From Oscillibacter sp. (GTDB taxonomy: Bacteria; Bacillota; Clostridia; Oscillospirales; Oscillospiraceae): 49,945 nucleotides of DNA. The notes under the pieces were generated by a model, which saw nothing but the letters and a program-made list of their open reading frames with translations, was not told the DNA's origin and did not search any database. The stretch lies in assembly GCA_022791135.1 (NCBI GenBank), contig JAAVYM010000107.1:1-49945 (forward strand), given 5' to 3'. The translations under genes were made by a program, and so were the position numbers. Within the stretch, counting starts at the first letter, position 1, and every line of letters begins with the position of its first letter. This document shows, piece after piece, positions 16,601-23,919 of this stretch.

Positions 16601-17818
16601 ATGCATAACTATCGCATGGTGACCGATGACCTCTATTGGGTTGGCGCGGACGAGCATCGCCTGGCCCTCTTTGAGAATATCCATCCCCTCTACCACGGCG
16701 TCTCCTACAACGCCTATATTCTCCTGGACGAAAAGAGCGTCCTCTTCGACACCGCCGACTGGGCGGTGGGCCGGCAATTCATTGCGAATGTAAAAGCGGT
16801 TTTGGCCGGCCGTCCTCTGGATTATCTGGTCATCAACCATGTGGAGCCGGACCACGCCGCCTCCATTGAGGAGATTCTCCTCCGCTGGCCGGACGTGAAG
16901 ATCATCACCACTCCCAAGGCGGTAACCCTGCTCAACCAGTTCGGCTTCGCTCTGGACCCCAACCAGATCGACGAGGTAAAAGAGGGTGACAGCCGCTGCT
17001 TCGGCAAGCACACCATCGCCTTTGTCTATGCGCCCATGGTCCACTGGCCGGAGGCCATGGTCTCCTTCGACACCACCAACGGCGTCCTCTTCTCCGCCGA
17101 CGCCTTCGGCTCCTTCCGCTCCCTGGACGGGAAGCTGTTCGCCGACGAGGTGGACTTCGACCGGGAGTGGATTGACGACGCCCGCCGCTATTACACGAAC
17201 ATCGTGGGCAAATACGGCCCCCAGGTGGTCGCCCTGCTGAACAAGGCCGCCAACATTGTGGGCTTGGACAACATCAAGATGCTCTGCCCCCTCCACGGCC
17301 CCATCTGGCGCAAGGACCTGGGCTATATCATTGACAAGTACACCCACTGGGCCACCTACGAGCCGGAGGAAAAAGGCGTCATGATCGTCTACGCCTCCAT
17401 GTACGGTAATACGGAGTCCGCCGCCGAGGTCCTGGCGGCCAAGCTGACGGCCCGGGGCGTGACGAACACCCGCCTGTACGACGTGTCCAGCACCCATGTG
17501 AGCTACCTGATCTCGGATCTCTTCAAATACAGCCACCTGGTCCTGGCCTCCGTCACCTACAATCTGGGAATCTTCCCGCCCATGCACAACTTCCTCACGG
17601 ACATGAAGGCACTGAACCTCCAGAAACGCACCGTGGCGATTATGGGCAGTGGCTCCTGGGCGCCCCGTTCCGGCGCGCTGATGCGGGAGGAAATCGAGCA
17701 GCTCAAGCATATGGAAATTCTGGATGACGAGATGACCATCACCTCCTCGCTCCAGCCCCAAAACGAGTCGGAGATCGACGCGCTGGCCGACGCCATTGCC
17801 GCCTCTGTGCTCAAATAA
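16601..17818 (+). CDS. fprA: Flavodiiron protein (FprA-type oxygen/NO reductase)
   Basis: Reduces O2 to water, or NO to N2O, in the cytoplasm, usually taking electrons from rubredoxin. The N-terminal beta-lactamase-like domain binds two irons through His80, Glu82, Asp84 and His85 (HVEPDH), His148, Asp167 and His232, all present. The C-terminal flavodoxin domain begins near 258 with the FMN loop ASMYGNTE at 265-272. At 405 residues it is the standard two-domain form with no rubredoxin or reductase attached. The rubredoxin is instead fused to the gene before it. The ATG at 16601 has AAGGAGG 7 nt upstream and is preferred over an ATG at 16583. It is the third gene of the rrf2 cluster. Confidence 0.95.
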   Translation: MHNYRMVTDDLYWVGADEHRLALFENIHPLYHGVSYNAYILLDEKSVLFDTADWAVGRQFIANVKAVLAGRPLDYLVINHVEPDHAASIEEILLRWPDVKIITTPKAVTLLNQFGFALDPNQIDEVKEGDSRCFGKHTIAFVYAPMVHWPEAMVSFDTTNGVLFSADAFGSFRSLDGKLFADEVDFDREWIDDARRYYTNIVGKYGPQVVALLNKAANIVGLDNIKMLCPLHGPIWRKDLGYIIDKYTHWATYEPEEKGVMIVYASMYGNTESAAEVLAAKLTARGVTNTRLYDVSSTHVSYLISDLFKYSHLVLASVTYNLGIFPPMHNFLTDMKALNLQKRTVAIMGSGSWAPRSGALMREEIEQLKHMEILDDEMTITSSLQPQNESEIDALADAIAASVLK

Positions 17819-17891
17819 CGCCGCTTCTCCGTTCTACCTGGCATATATGTCCGTCCGGACCTTCCAACATGTGTCGATAGAACTGTGAAGA

Positions 17892-17928
17892 TAAGGGCCA
17901 GCCTCTCCACCAGGCTGGCCCTTAGTTT
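17892..17928. terminator. Terminator between fprA and the DUF4153/4173 gene
   Basis: A perfect 13-bp stem (17892-17904 with 17912-17924, loop CTCCACC) lies between converging genes. T-runs are short on both sides (GTTTA, TCTTC). Its core GGGCCAGCC recurs in the terminator at 43181. Confidence 0.7.
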
Positions 17929-17962
17929 ATGCACATTTTCACCGCCGGCGCACACCCGCATC

Positions 17963-19501
17963 TCACCGTCCCGCCGCCAGGCACGCCGACAAAGACCACG
18001 TCCGCCAATTGGTGCATTGATGCCCGGCCGCGATCCGGCGCTGCTCCAGCAGCTCCGCCAGGGTAAGATTCTTCGCGCCGCCCTGCCGGCTTCCGTCATA
18101 GTCGGAGATCCGCCGCTCCCCATCCAGCCGCTCCAGCTGGGACAGCGTATCGAAGGACAAGCCCTCCGCTAAATACAGCACGCTGACATTCGCGCTCTCC
18201 CCGCTCAAATACCGGTCCACCTGGTTCCTGGCGACCAGATAATCCACCGGCACGCAGTTAATGGCCAGCCATCCCGCCAGCGCCAGGGGGAACGCCCACC
18301 TGCAAAACCGGAAGTCCGGCCTCCGGGCCTTTTGCAGCCCCGCCAGCAGAAACAACGCCATCATCCCCATGCCCCAGTAGGTCATGCACCGCTTAAAGCT
18401 CAGTCCGTAAGCGGACACATACAGCGTCATCCTCCACGCGGCGGACCCCAGCAGCACAAGGCTCTCCCCCGCCAGCGCCGCGCACAGCGCCTGCAGCACC
18501 GTCCAATCCCGCCCCTCCCGCTGGGAAAGGCACAGCGCCGCCAGCATCAGGCTCAAATTCACCACCGTCACGCCCACCATCTGGAAGAAGCCGCTCCTGG
18601 CCCACTCGGCGTAGCTGATGCCTCGGCCGGCGAGGTACTCCGGCCCTCCGAACAGCCCCGCGGACTGGACGGCAAGGAAGGCCAGGTACAATCCGTCCAC
18701 AGCCGCCAAAGCCAGCACAAAGCCCAGCGGGTCCATCCGGAGGCTCTTCTTCTCCGCCGCCGGGCACAGCAGCCGCGGGTGGGCCATGCCGTACAGCAGC
18801 CCGAAGACAAACGGCGTCAGTACCAACGCCCAAAATAACCGCTGGAGCGCGTCGGAAAAATGGAGCAGGCGGACGGATTCGTTCAACTTCTCCAGCGACG
18901 CGGAGAACAGCGCATCCGCCGAAACCAGCACCGGCAGCAGGACGGACACCAGCGCCACAGCCCCGCACAGCCCCAGCACCACGCTCATGGTCCGTCGTTC
19001 CTTCCCTTCCGCCGGCTTGCCGGGAACCGCTGCCGCGAAGGCGGCCCACAGATTCCCGAACAGTCCCTGGAGCAAGAGCCTGTACCGCTCCCCCACCATC
19101 CATGGGTCCCACCAGGGCCGCCCGGCGGACGCCGCCATCATATGGACCGGTATCAAAACCGCCAGCGCCAGCAGGTTCCAAACCCGGAAGTACCAGTTGG
19201 ATCCCAGGGCCATGGTGGCCGCCAGGAACAAATTGCTCAGCCACAGTACCCGTCCGGACCGCCGCGCCGCCGCGCCCCACCCTATCCAGGCCAGGACCAG
19301 CGCGTACCAGGCGAACACCGCCGCCGTCAGCCCTGCCGACGGCCCGTTCCAGAAGAAGCCGTCCACCAGCAGAAAACAAAACCCCATTGTCAGCGCCAAA
19401 AACGTCCGATAGCGGCCCATGGATTCCTCCGGCAGTTTCCGTTTTTGGGTATGCTTCGCAGCCCCTTCTAAAGAAAGGGCGTTTATCGTCTCATTCATCA
19501 T
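17963..19501 (-). CDS. DUF4153/DUF4173-type polytopic membrane protein
   Basis: Integral membrane protein of 512 residues with roughly 11 hydrophobic helices from about residue 35 and a soluble C-terminus of about 100 residues. Patterns such as SNWYFRVWNLLALAVLIP, SADALFSASLEKL and YGLSFKRCMTYWG agree with the DUF4153/DUF4173 family, whose function is not known. The start is ATG 19501 or 19498 (MMNET); AAGGAG at 19507-19512 fits the second better. The frame is open upstream, but that part lies over the neighbouring HTH gene. It is the last gene of a minus-strand unit with an HTH regulator and a DUF2975 protein. These often occur together in Firmicutes. Confidence 0.75.
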   Translation of the reverse strand: MMNETINALSLEGAAKHTQKRKLPEESMGRYRTFLALTMGFCFLLVDGFFWNGPSAGLTAAVFAWYALVLAWIGWGAAARRSGRVLWLSNLFLAATMALGSNWYFRVWNLLALAVLIPVHMMAASAGRPWWDPWMVGERYRLLLQGLFGNLWAAFAAAVPGKPAEGKERRTMSVVLGLCGAVALVSVLLPVLVSADALFSASLEKLNESVRLLHFSDALQRLFWALVLTPFVFGLLYGMAHPRLLCPAAEKKSLRMDPLGFVLALAAVDGLYLAFLAVQSAGLFGGPEYLAGRGISYAEWARSGFFQMVGVTVVNLSLMLAALCLSQREGRDWTVLQALCAALAGESLVLLGSAAWRMTLYVSAYGLSFKRCMTYWGMGMMALFLLAGLQKARRPDFRFCRWAFPLALAGWLAINCVPVDYLVARNQVDRYLSGESANVSVLYLAEGLSFDTLSQLERLDGERRISDYDGSRQGGAKNLTLAELLEQRRIAAGHQCTNWRTWSLSACLAAGR

Positions 19502-19550
19502 AAATCTCCTTAATTTGCCTGTCCGCCCTTTGCGGACAGTTTCCGGCGGA

Positions 19551-19769
19551 TTACACGCCGCCCTTCTCGTCGGGGACATACTCCAAAATGTCCCCCGGTT
19601 GGCAGTCCAGGGCGGCACAGACCGCCTCCAGGGTGGAGAAGCGCACCGCCTTTGCCTTGTTGTTTTTCAGCACCGAGAGGTTTGCCAGAGTGATATCCAC
19701 CTTCTCAGACAGCTGCGAGAGACTCATTTTCCGCTTTGCCATCATCACATCCAGATTCACAACGATCAT
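19551..19769 (-). CDS. Cro/C1-type HTH regulator (YozG-like)
   Basis: Small DNA-binding protein of 72 residues, almost entirely one helix-turn-helix domain: MAKRKMSLSQLSEKVDIT, then LANLSVLKNNKAKAVRF and the closing STLEAVCAALDCQPGDILEY. This is the YozG-like type that is nearly always encoded with a DUF2975 membrane protein. The start at 19769 has GAGGTG upstream, inside the end of the DUF2975 gene (gap 8 nt). By analogy the membrane partner may control the activity of the regulator. The palindrome at 20620-20658 over the operon promoter is a plausible target. Confidence 0.85.
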   Translation of the reverse strand: MIVVNLDVMMAKRKMSLSQLSEKVDITLANLSVLKNNKAKAVRFSTLEAVCAALDCQPGDILEYVPDEKGGV

Positions 19770-19777
19770 GGCCCACC

Positions 19778-20377
19778 TCAAATCGTCAGGTCATTCTCGT
19801 CCTTCAGCTCCGTCGCCTGGCGGAAGAGGGCGGACATGACCAGGCATAGCAGCCCGCCCATGGCGAACATCGGCACAAAGAACGCATTGTAGGTCGCCAG
19901 GGGCCTGGGGGAGTGGTAGTAGCACACACTGAACGTCACCCGCACCAGTGCCGCCCCGGCGATGAGGAAGCAGGCCCAGGCCGCCCGCCGGAGGCTGACG
20001 GCGTTTGACCAGGTGAACGGCTCCCCCCGGAGGATGGTTTTCAGCACCCGCCGGGCCTGCCAGAGGATGACGGCGGTGCAGCAGCCGGAGAAGAGAAGAA
20101 AGCAGGTCAGCACAATCTGGTAAGTATCGAAAAAGCTCCACCAGCCCACTATCCAGAGCGCCGCGCCCCCCGCGAAGTAGGTCAGGAGTCTGTGCTTCCC
20201 GATCTCGCCCATGAGTGCGTTTCCATTCACGTAGATCTGCATACCGTCAGGCAGGCCGATCCTGCCGTGCCACACGACCTCCGGCACCAGGTATAGTGCG
20301 ATCACATTGCACGCCAGGGCCGCTAGCACCAGGACATAGAGCACCTTGGCGATGTTTTGAACCGGGATTTTTTTCAC
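19778..20377 (-). CDS. DUF2975 membrane protein
   Basis: Membrane protein of 199 residues with four predicted helices (about 8-30, 75-95, 100-125, 145-170). The topology and the partner HTH gene identify the DUF2975 family, of unknown biochemical function. The start is GTG at 20377 because AAAGGAGG lies 7 nt upstream. A GTG at 20395 in the same frame lies before that ribosome binding site and overlaps the preceding stop. It is coupled to the HTH gene, with 8 nt between them. Confidence 0.8.
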   Translation of the reverse strand: MKKIPVQNIAKVLYVLVLAALACNVIALYLVPEVVWHGRIGLPDGMQIYVNGNALMGEIGKHRLLTYFAGGAALWIVGWWSFFDTYQIVLTCFLLFSGCCTAVILWQARRVLKTILRGEPFTWSNAVSLRRAAWACFLIAGAALVRVTFSVCYYHSPRPLATYNAFFVPMFAMGGLLCLVMSALFRQATELKDENDLTI

Positions 20378-20391
20378 AGGGACTCCTCCTT

Positions 20392-20571
20392 TCACAGCGG
20401 CCGGGTGATGAACTCCATCATCACTGCGGCTCCCGCCGCCAAAACCGCGAAGGCCCCCGCCGCGGAAACGATTCTCAGTTTATTTCTCTGCCGGATTCCC
20501 TCCACCGCCATCACGCCGCCCCAGACCGCCAGCGCCAGCGCGGCAGGAATCAAAAACATCGTCAGTCCCAC
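20392..20571 (-). CDS. Small two-helix membrane protein
   Basis: A 59-residue protein with two hydrophobic segments (about 3-22 and 35-53) separated by a basic loop GIRQRNKLR. I do not recognise a family. The start is GTG 20571, 8 nt after AAGGAGG. It is the first gene behind the promoter at 20595-20623, and its stop is 14 nt before the DUF2975 start. It may be an accessory subunit of the DUF2975/HTH/DUF4153 set. Confidence 0.65.
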   Translation of the reverse strand: MGLTMFLIPAALALAVWGGVMAVEGIRQRNKLRIVSAAGAFAVLAAGAAVMMEFITRPL

Positions 20572-20594
20572 AAGGGCCACCTCCTTTTTCTGGT

Positions 20595-20623
20595 ATCCTA
20601 CCATGGCGAAATCTGTTTGTCAA
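20595..20623 (-). promoter_or_regulatory. Promoter of the DUF2975-HTH-DUF4153 operon
   Basis: On the minus strand TTGACA (20618-20623), a 17-nt spacer and TAGGAT (20595-20600). The -35 overlaps the first bases of a long palindrome, so a protein bound there would compete with or recruit RNA polymerase. Confidence 0.65.
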
Positions 20624-20658
20624 TATATTTTTATTGTTTTTCAATAAAAATATATTGA
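20620..20658. repeat. 17-bp perfect AT-rich inverted repeat over the promoter
   Basis: The arms 20620-20636 and 20642-20658 are perfect reverse complements around TTTTT and are almost pure A/T. They lie across and upstream of the -35 box of the small-protein/DUF2975 operon. This suggests an operator, or a cruciform or UP-like element, rather than a terminator for any known gene. Confidence 0.7.
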
Positions 20659-20789
20659 TACTTGGAAAGATCACTTTCCCCACCCGCCTGTCCCCAGGCC
20701 AAGCGGACCCACGCCCATGGCGCTGCGCCACTCTCCCGAGCGCGTCCCGCCGCCGGTCGTTCGGAGTGCAGCGGCCTCTCCATACAACA

Positions 20790-20822
20790 AAAAAAGACCC
20801 GGCGCGTCCCCGCGTCAGGTCC
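20790..20822 (-). terminator. Terminator of the glycosyltransferase gene
   Basis: On the minus strand an 11-bp stem with one mismatch (20812-20822 with 20797-20807) is followed by seven T. The stretch 20660-20790 between this and the palindrome shows no gene. Confidence 0.8.
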
Positions 20823-20845
20823 TCAATTTAACATCCGAGATTCTA

Positions 20846-21976
20846 TTAAACCCGCTGCTCCCGGATTGCCAAACGGAACATCTCCTCCGTCTGCTCAATC
20901 GAGCGGTCAAGGGCATATTGCTTCGCGTGCTCCGCGTAGCATTTGCCCATCTCCTCCCGCTCCTGGGGATGGTCGTGCCACCAATCAATTTTCTCCGCCA
21001 AAGCGGCGGCGTCCCCGGCGGGGAACAGGCTCCGCTCGTCCAGGGCAAACTGCGGCGTTGCGGACCGGGGCGAGTCGGCAATGACGGGCACCAGCCCGCA
21101 AGCAAAGGCCTCCATGCAGCTCATGGCCTCAATCTCCGCATCGGAGGTATGCACATACAAATCCGCCATGTGCAGAATCTCCAGCAGACGGCTGGGTTCA
21201 TAGAACTCCATCACAATGGGGTTCAGGAGCTTTTCCGCCCGGCGGCGGTATTTTCCCTCCAAGGGACCCTTGCCCGCCAAAATGACCTGGATCTCCTCCC
21301 GGCAGCGGCACTGGGCGCAGGCGTCGATGAGGACGTCCTGCCGCTTCTCCCCGGCGTAGCGGCCCACCATCAGCACGTTGAACTTTCCCCGCATCCAGTC
21401 CTCCTGAGGGCTGCGGCCATAAGTGTACTGGGGGCTGATGCCGTTGGAGATGACATGGAGCTGCGCGGTATAGCCGTGTTCCCGGAGCTGGTTTGCAATC
21501 ATGTTGCTGGGGCAGTGGATGTGGGTGAAGCGGTTGAAAAACGTATCGCGGAATTTAACGTACACGAAGTCGTTGACCCGGCGGCTGTTGCCCAGGTGGA
21601 GGGTAAAGGTGATGTTCTCCGGCTGGCAGTGAAAAGCCGCCGTGTGGGGGATGCCCAGGCGCTCCACATGCTTCAGGCCCATGATAGCCAGAGGGGAGGG
21701 CATCATGAAGTGGACCACATCCGCCCAGGCCGCGGCTTTTTCGAAGACGTGCTTATTTGGAATCGCCAGGCGCATTCCCTGGCTGGTGATCAGATGCTCC
21801 ACGATGGGGAGGAACCGCATCTGCCGGACGGCATATTTGTAGTCCGTCGGCTTGCCGGTGGCGATAACCCGGACCTCATTGCCGTGCTCTTTCAGGGCGG
21901 TGGCAAAGCGGCGGGCGCTGATGGTGGTGCCGTTGTTGGCGTCGTCGAATTGGTCGATGACTAATACGATCTTCAT
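20846..21976 (-). CDS. Glycosyltransferase family 4 protein
   Basis: Retaining GT-B glycosyltransferase of 376 residues that transfers a sugar from a nucleotide donor, likely at the membrane face. The N-terminal domain begins MKIVLVIDQFDDANNGTTIS. The C-terminal donor domain shows VLMVGRYAGEKRQDVLIDA near 190-208 and the E-x7-E motif EIEAMSCMEAFACG near 284-297. The layout resembles diacylglycerol glucosyltransferases that make membrane glycolipids, but the acceptor cannot be settled by eye. The gene follows a TSCPD-domain gene by 17 nt and ends at a strong terminator. Confidence 0.85.
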   Translation of the reverse strand: MKIVLVIDQFDDANNGTTISARRFATALKEHGNEVRVIATGKPTDYKYAVRQMRFLPIVEHLITSQGMRLAIPNKHVFEKAAAWADVVHFMMPSPLAIMGLKHVERLGIPHTAAFHCQPENITFTLHLGNSRRVNDFVYVKFRDTFFNRFTHIHCPSNMIANQLREHGYTAQLHVISNGISPQYTYGRSPQEDWMRGKFNVLMVGRYAGEKRQDVLIDACAQCRCREEIQVILAGKGPLEGKYRRRAEKLLNPIVMEFYEPSRLLEILHMADLYVHTSDAEIEAMSCMEAFACGLVPVIADSPRSATPQFALDERSLFPAGDAAALAEKIDWWHDHPQEREEMGKCYAEHAKQYALDRSIEQTEEMFRLAIREQRV

Positions 21977-21993
21977 GGCCCGCGCCGGTCCTC

Positions 21994-22251
21994 TCAGCCC
22001 TGCTTCAGCGCCTGCTCCAGTCCGCGGGCCAGCTGATCCGGGCAGGAGGTGCCCTTTGCCTTGCAGTCGATGCCCTTCAGGCGGCGGATGGCCTCCTCGG
22101 CAGGCATACCCTTCACGAGAGCAGCGATGCCCTGAAGGTTGCCGTGGCAGCCGGCGGTGACGCGGAACTCCTGGATCACGTTCTGATCGTCCAGATCGAC
22201 CTGCATTTCGCGGGAACAGACACCGTGGGGCTGGAAGGTATACGTTTTCAT
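21994..22251 (-). CDS. TSCPD-domain protein (TIGR03905 type)
   Basis: An 85-residue protein with the TSCPD signature as KGTSCPDQLARGL near 66-78 and conserved Cys residues near 12, 35 and 63. The domain also forms the C-terminus of B12-dependent ribonucleotide reductases, where it is thought to bind zinc or aid redox recycling. The role of the stand-alone form is not established. It begins MKTYTFQPHGVCSREM, typical of this family. It is the first gene of a two-gene unit with the glycosyltransferase, driven by the promoter at 22315-22343. Confidence 0.85.
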   Translation of the reverse strand: MKTYTFQPHGVCSREMQVDLDDQNVIQEFRVTAGCHGNLQGIAALVKGMPAEEAIRRLKGIDCKAKGTSCPDQLARGLEQALKQG

Positions 22252-22272
22252 AACCAGTACTCCTTTTCTAAT

Positions 22273-22343
22273 CCGCCGGACCGGCGGTCAATATTTCTTG
22301 GGCCTATCTGATATAGTATATCACAAAACCAAGGAAAAGGCAA
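22273..22343 (-). promoter_or_regulatory. Extended -10 promoter and leader inverted repeat of the TSCPD gene
   Basis: On the minus strand TTGCCT (22338-22343), a 17-nt spacer and TATACT (22315-22320) preceded by TGA. In the leader, CCGCCGG (22273-22279) and CCGGCGG (22281-22287) form a perfect 7-bp inverted repeat around one A, probably an operator or compact hairpin. Confidence 0.55.
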
Positions 22344-22380
22344 GGACGATTCTGCGCCGGGATGGTGCAGTTTGTCACGC

Positions 22381-22446
22381 GAAGCGCGAAATGCCAAAAG
22401 TCCGCGCTTCCCCACCTTGACCTGTGGGAAGTGCCCATGATAAAAT
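22381..22446 (+). promoter_or_regulatory. Promoter and upstream inverted repeat of the O-acetyltransferase gene
   Basis: TTGACC (22417-22422), an 18-nt spacer and TAAAAT (22441-22446) with an extended TGA give a plausible promoter. Just upstream, GAAGCGCG (22381-22388) and CGCGCTTC (22403-22410) are perfect 8-bp arms that could bind a regulator. Confidence 0.5.
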
Positions 22447-22476
22447 CATCCCAATCCAAGAGCCAAGGAGGACATC

Positions 22477-23060
22477 ATGACAGAACGCGAAAAAATGCTG
22501 GCCGGCCTTCTCTACAACTGCGGCGACCCGGAGCTTCTGGCGCAGTGGCACAGGGCGAAGGACCTCATCCGGGACTACAACCGGACGGACTCCGCGGACA
22601 TTCCGGAAAAAGACCGAATCCTGACAGAGCTTCTGGGCGGAAGGGGCAAAGACCTTTGGATCACCCCGCCCTTCTTCGTGGATTACGGCAGTAATATTTA
22701 CTTCGGCGACCGCTGCGAGGTCAACATGAACTGCGTCTTCCTGGATGACAACGTCATCCGTGTCGGCCACAACGCCCTCATCGCCCCCAGCGTGCAGATC
22801 TACACGGCCTTCCACCCGGCAAACGCCGCCCGCCGCTTCGGCCCGCCGGGGGGGACGGCTCCTTTGCCTTCTGCAAGACCCAGACCGCCCCGGTCGTCAT
22901 TGGGGACAACGTCTGGATTGGCGGCGGGGTTATCATCATGCCCGGCGTGACCATCGGGGACAACGTAGTCATCGGCGCGGGGAGCGTCGTGACCAGAAGC
23001 ATCCCCAGCAGCGTCATCGCCTACCGCAATCCCTGCCGCGTCATCCGGGAGAATATTTAA
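22477..23060 (+). pseudogene. Sugar O-acetyltransferase (maltose acetyltransferase type), frameshifted
   Basis: A left-handed beta-helix (hexapeptide) acetyltransferase that would acetylate a sugar hydroxyl with acetyl-CoA. The first frame (22477-22854) encodes the Mac N-terminal helix region and the start of the helix, including YGSNIYFGDRCEVNMNC and [13 protein letters not shown]. The remainder, with [20 protein letters not shown] and [12 protein letters not shown], continues in another frame to TAA at 23058-23060. The break lies at a tract of seven G (22848-22854). Eight G would restore one open frame of normal length (about 194 residues). In the frame as written, translation ends at 22950. 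This may be a real frameshift, a slippage-prone switch, or a sequencing error. The start has AAGGAGG. Confidence 0.85.
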
Positions 23061-23071
23061 CCCAAAAGAGC

Positions 23072-23104
23072 GCCCCGACTCTGCCGGACCGGCTGAGTCG
23101 GGGC
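23072..23104. terminator. Terminator between the acetyltransferase and spoIIQ-like genes
   Basis: A perfect 10-bp stem (23072-23081 with 23095-23104) lies between convergent genes. On the minus strand it is followed by a TTTT run, so it chiefly serves the M23 gene. Confidence 0.7.
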
Positions 23105-23113
23105 ACTGCTGCG

Positions 23114-23833
23114 TCACTGGTCCAAAAATTCCTCCGGGTCCATCGCCTCTCCGTCCTTGCAGACGGAAAAATGGAGGTGGGGACTCTGGGCGGACTCCGC
23201 TGCGGCGGTGGAACCCACCGCGCCGATGATCTGCCCGGCGGTGACCAGATCCCCCGGGAGCACCGTAGGCGTAGCCTGAAGATTCGAATACGTGGTGGTG
23301 TAGCCGCCCTCATGCTCAATGACCACAGTGGACCCCATCAGGGGGTCGTCCTCCACAGAGGAGACGGTGCCCGCAGTGGCAGCCAGGACGGTGGTCCCCG
23401 GCGTGGCGGAGATGTCCACGCCGTCATGGGTCCGCCAGTCCTCCAGCGTCGGGCTGTACACCAGCTGGTCCATGGAGAAAGCCATCAGTACCTCCCCCTT
23501 CAGCGGCGAGACCACCAGCCGGGGGGCTTCCGCTATGACCGGCGTGTCGTCCACCGGGAGTTCCGGCATCAGCGGCACGACCTCCACCTCCACCGGAGCC
23601 GGAGCGGCGGCCTCCACCGGCGTTTCCTCTCGCTCCTCCGGGGCCTCCGGGACATAGACATCCCGGGCCGGGGCGCTGACGCTGACCTGGGGCGCAGCGG
23701 TGGTTTCCTCCGGGGCAGGCTTGTCCCCGCCAAAGAGCAGGAGGTATCCGCTGACCGCCGCCACTATCAGACACACCGCCAGCAGGACATAAAACCCCGT
23801 ACCGCTGAGGACGGATTTCAGTTTGTTTTCCAT
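23114..23833 (-). CDS. M23 metallopeptidase, SpoIIQ-like
   Basis: Membrane-anchored LytM/M23 protein of 239 residues. A transmembrane anchor (about 13-35) is followed by a Glu/Pro/Ala-rich linker (37-105) and the peptidase domain. Zinc-site residues His136 and Asp140 (HDGVD) and His218/His220 (HLH) are all present, as in clostridial SpoIIQ and unlike the degenerate Bacillus protein. The stretch FSMDQLVYSPTLEDWRTHDG is typical of SpoIIQ, the forespore protein that binds SpoIIIAH across the septum to form the engulfment channel. A sigma-F/G-type promoter directly upstream supports this role. A general M23 endopeptidase remains possible. No spoIIIA genes are in the window. Confidence 0.8.
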   Translation of the reverse strand: MENKLKSVLSGTGFYVLLAVCLIVAAVSGYLLLFGGDKPAPEETTAAPQVSVSAPARDVYVPEAPEEREETPVEAAAPAPVEVEVVPLMPELPVDDTPVIAEAPRLVVSPLKGEVLMAFSMDQLVYSPTLEDWRTHDGVDISATPGTTVLAATAGTVSSVEDDPLMGSTVVIEHEGGYTTTYSNLQATPTVLPGDLVTAGQIIGAVGSTAAAESAQSPHLHFSVCKDGEAMDPEEFLDQ

Positions 23834-23871
23834 GCAAGAGTTCCTCCCTCATACTTGAAATAGTCTGAGGG

Positions 23872-23901
23872 AAGTATGGACGGCGCCCCGGCAAATTATA
23901 C
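23872..23901 (-). promoter_or_regulatory. Sigma-F/G-type promoter of the spoIIQ-like gene
   Basis: On the minus strand GTATA (23897-23901), exactly 15 nt, then GTCCATACTT (23872-23881). This matches the forespore pattern GYWTA-N15-GGNRANAHTW except at two -10 positions. The -10 arm AAGTATG also pairs with CATACTT at 23850-23856 as a 7-bp inverted repeat. Confidence 0.55.
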
Positions 23902-23919
23902 TAATTCAAAAGTTTTTTC

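Noticed and set aside
22477..22950. The first frame of the acetyltransferase as a complete 157-residue protein
   Set aside because: After residue about 126 the sequence becomes Pro/Arg/Ser-rich and loses the hexapeptide repeat, while the repeat continues in another frame.
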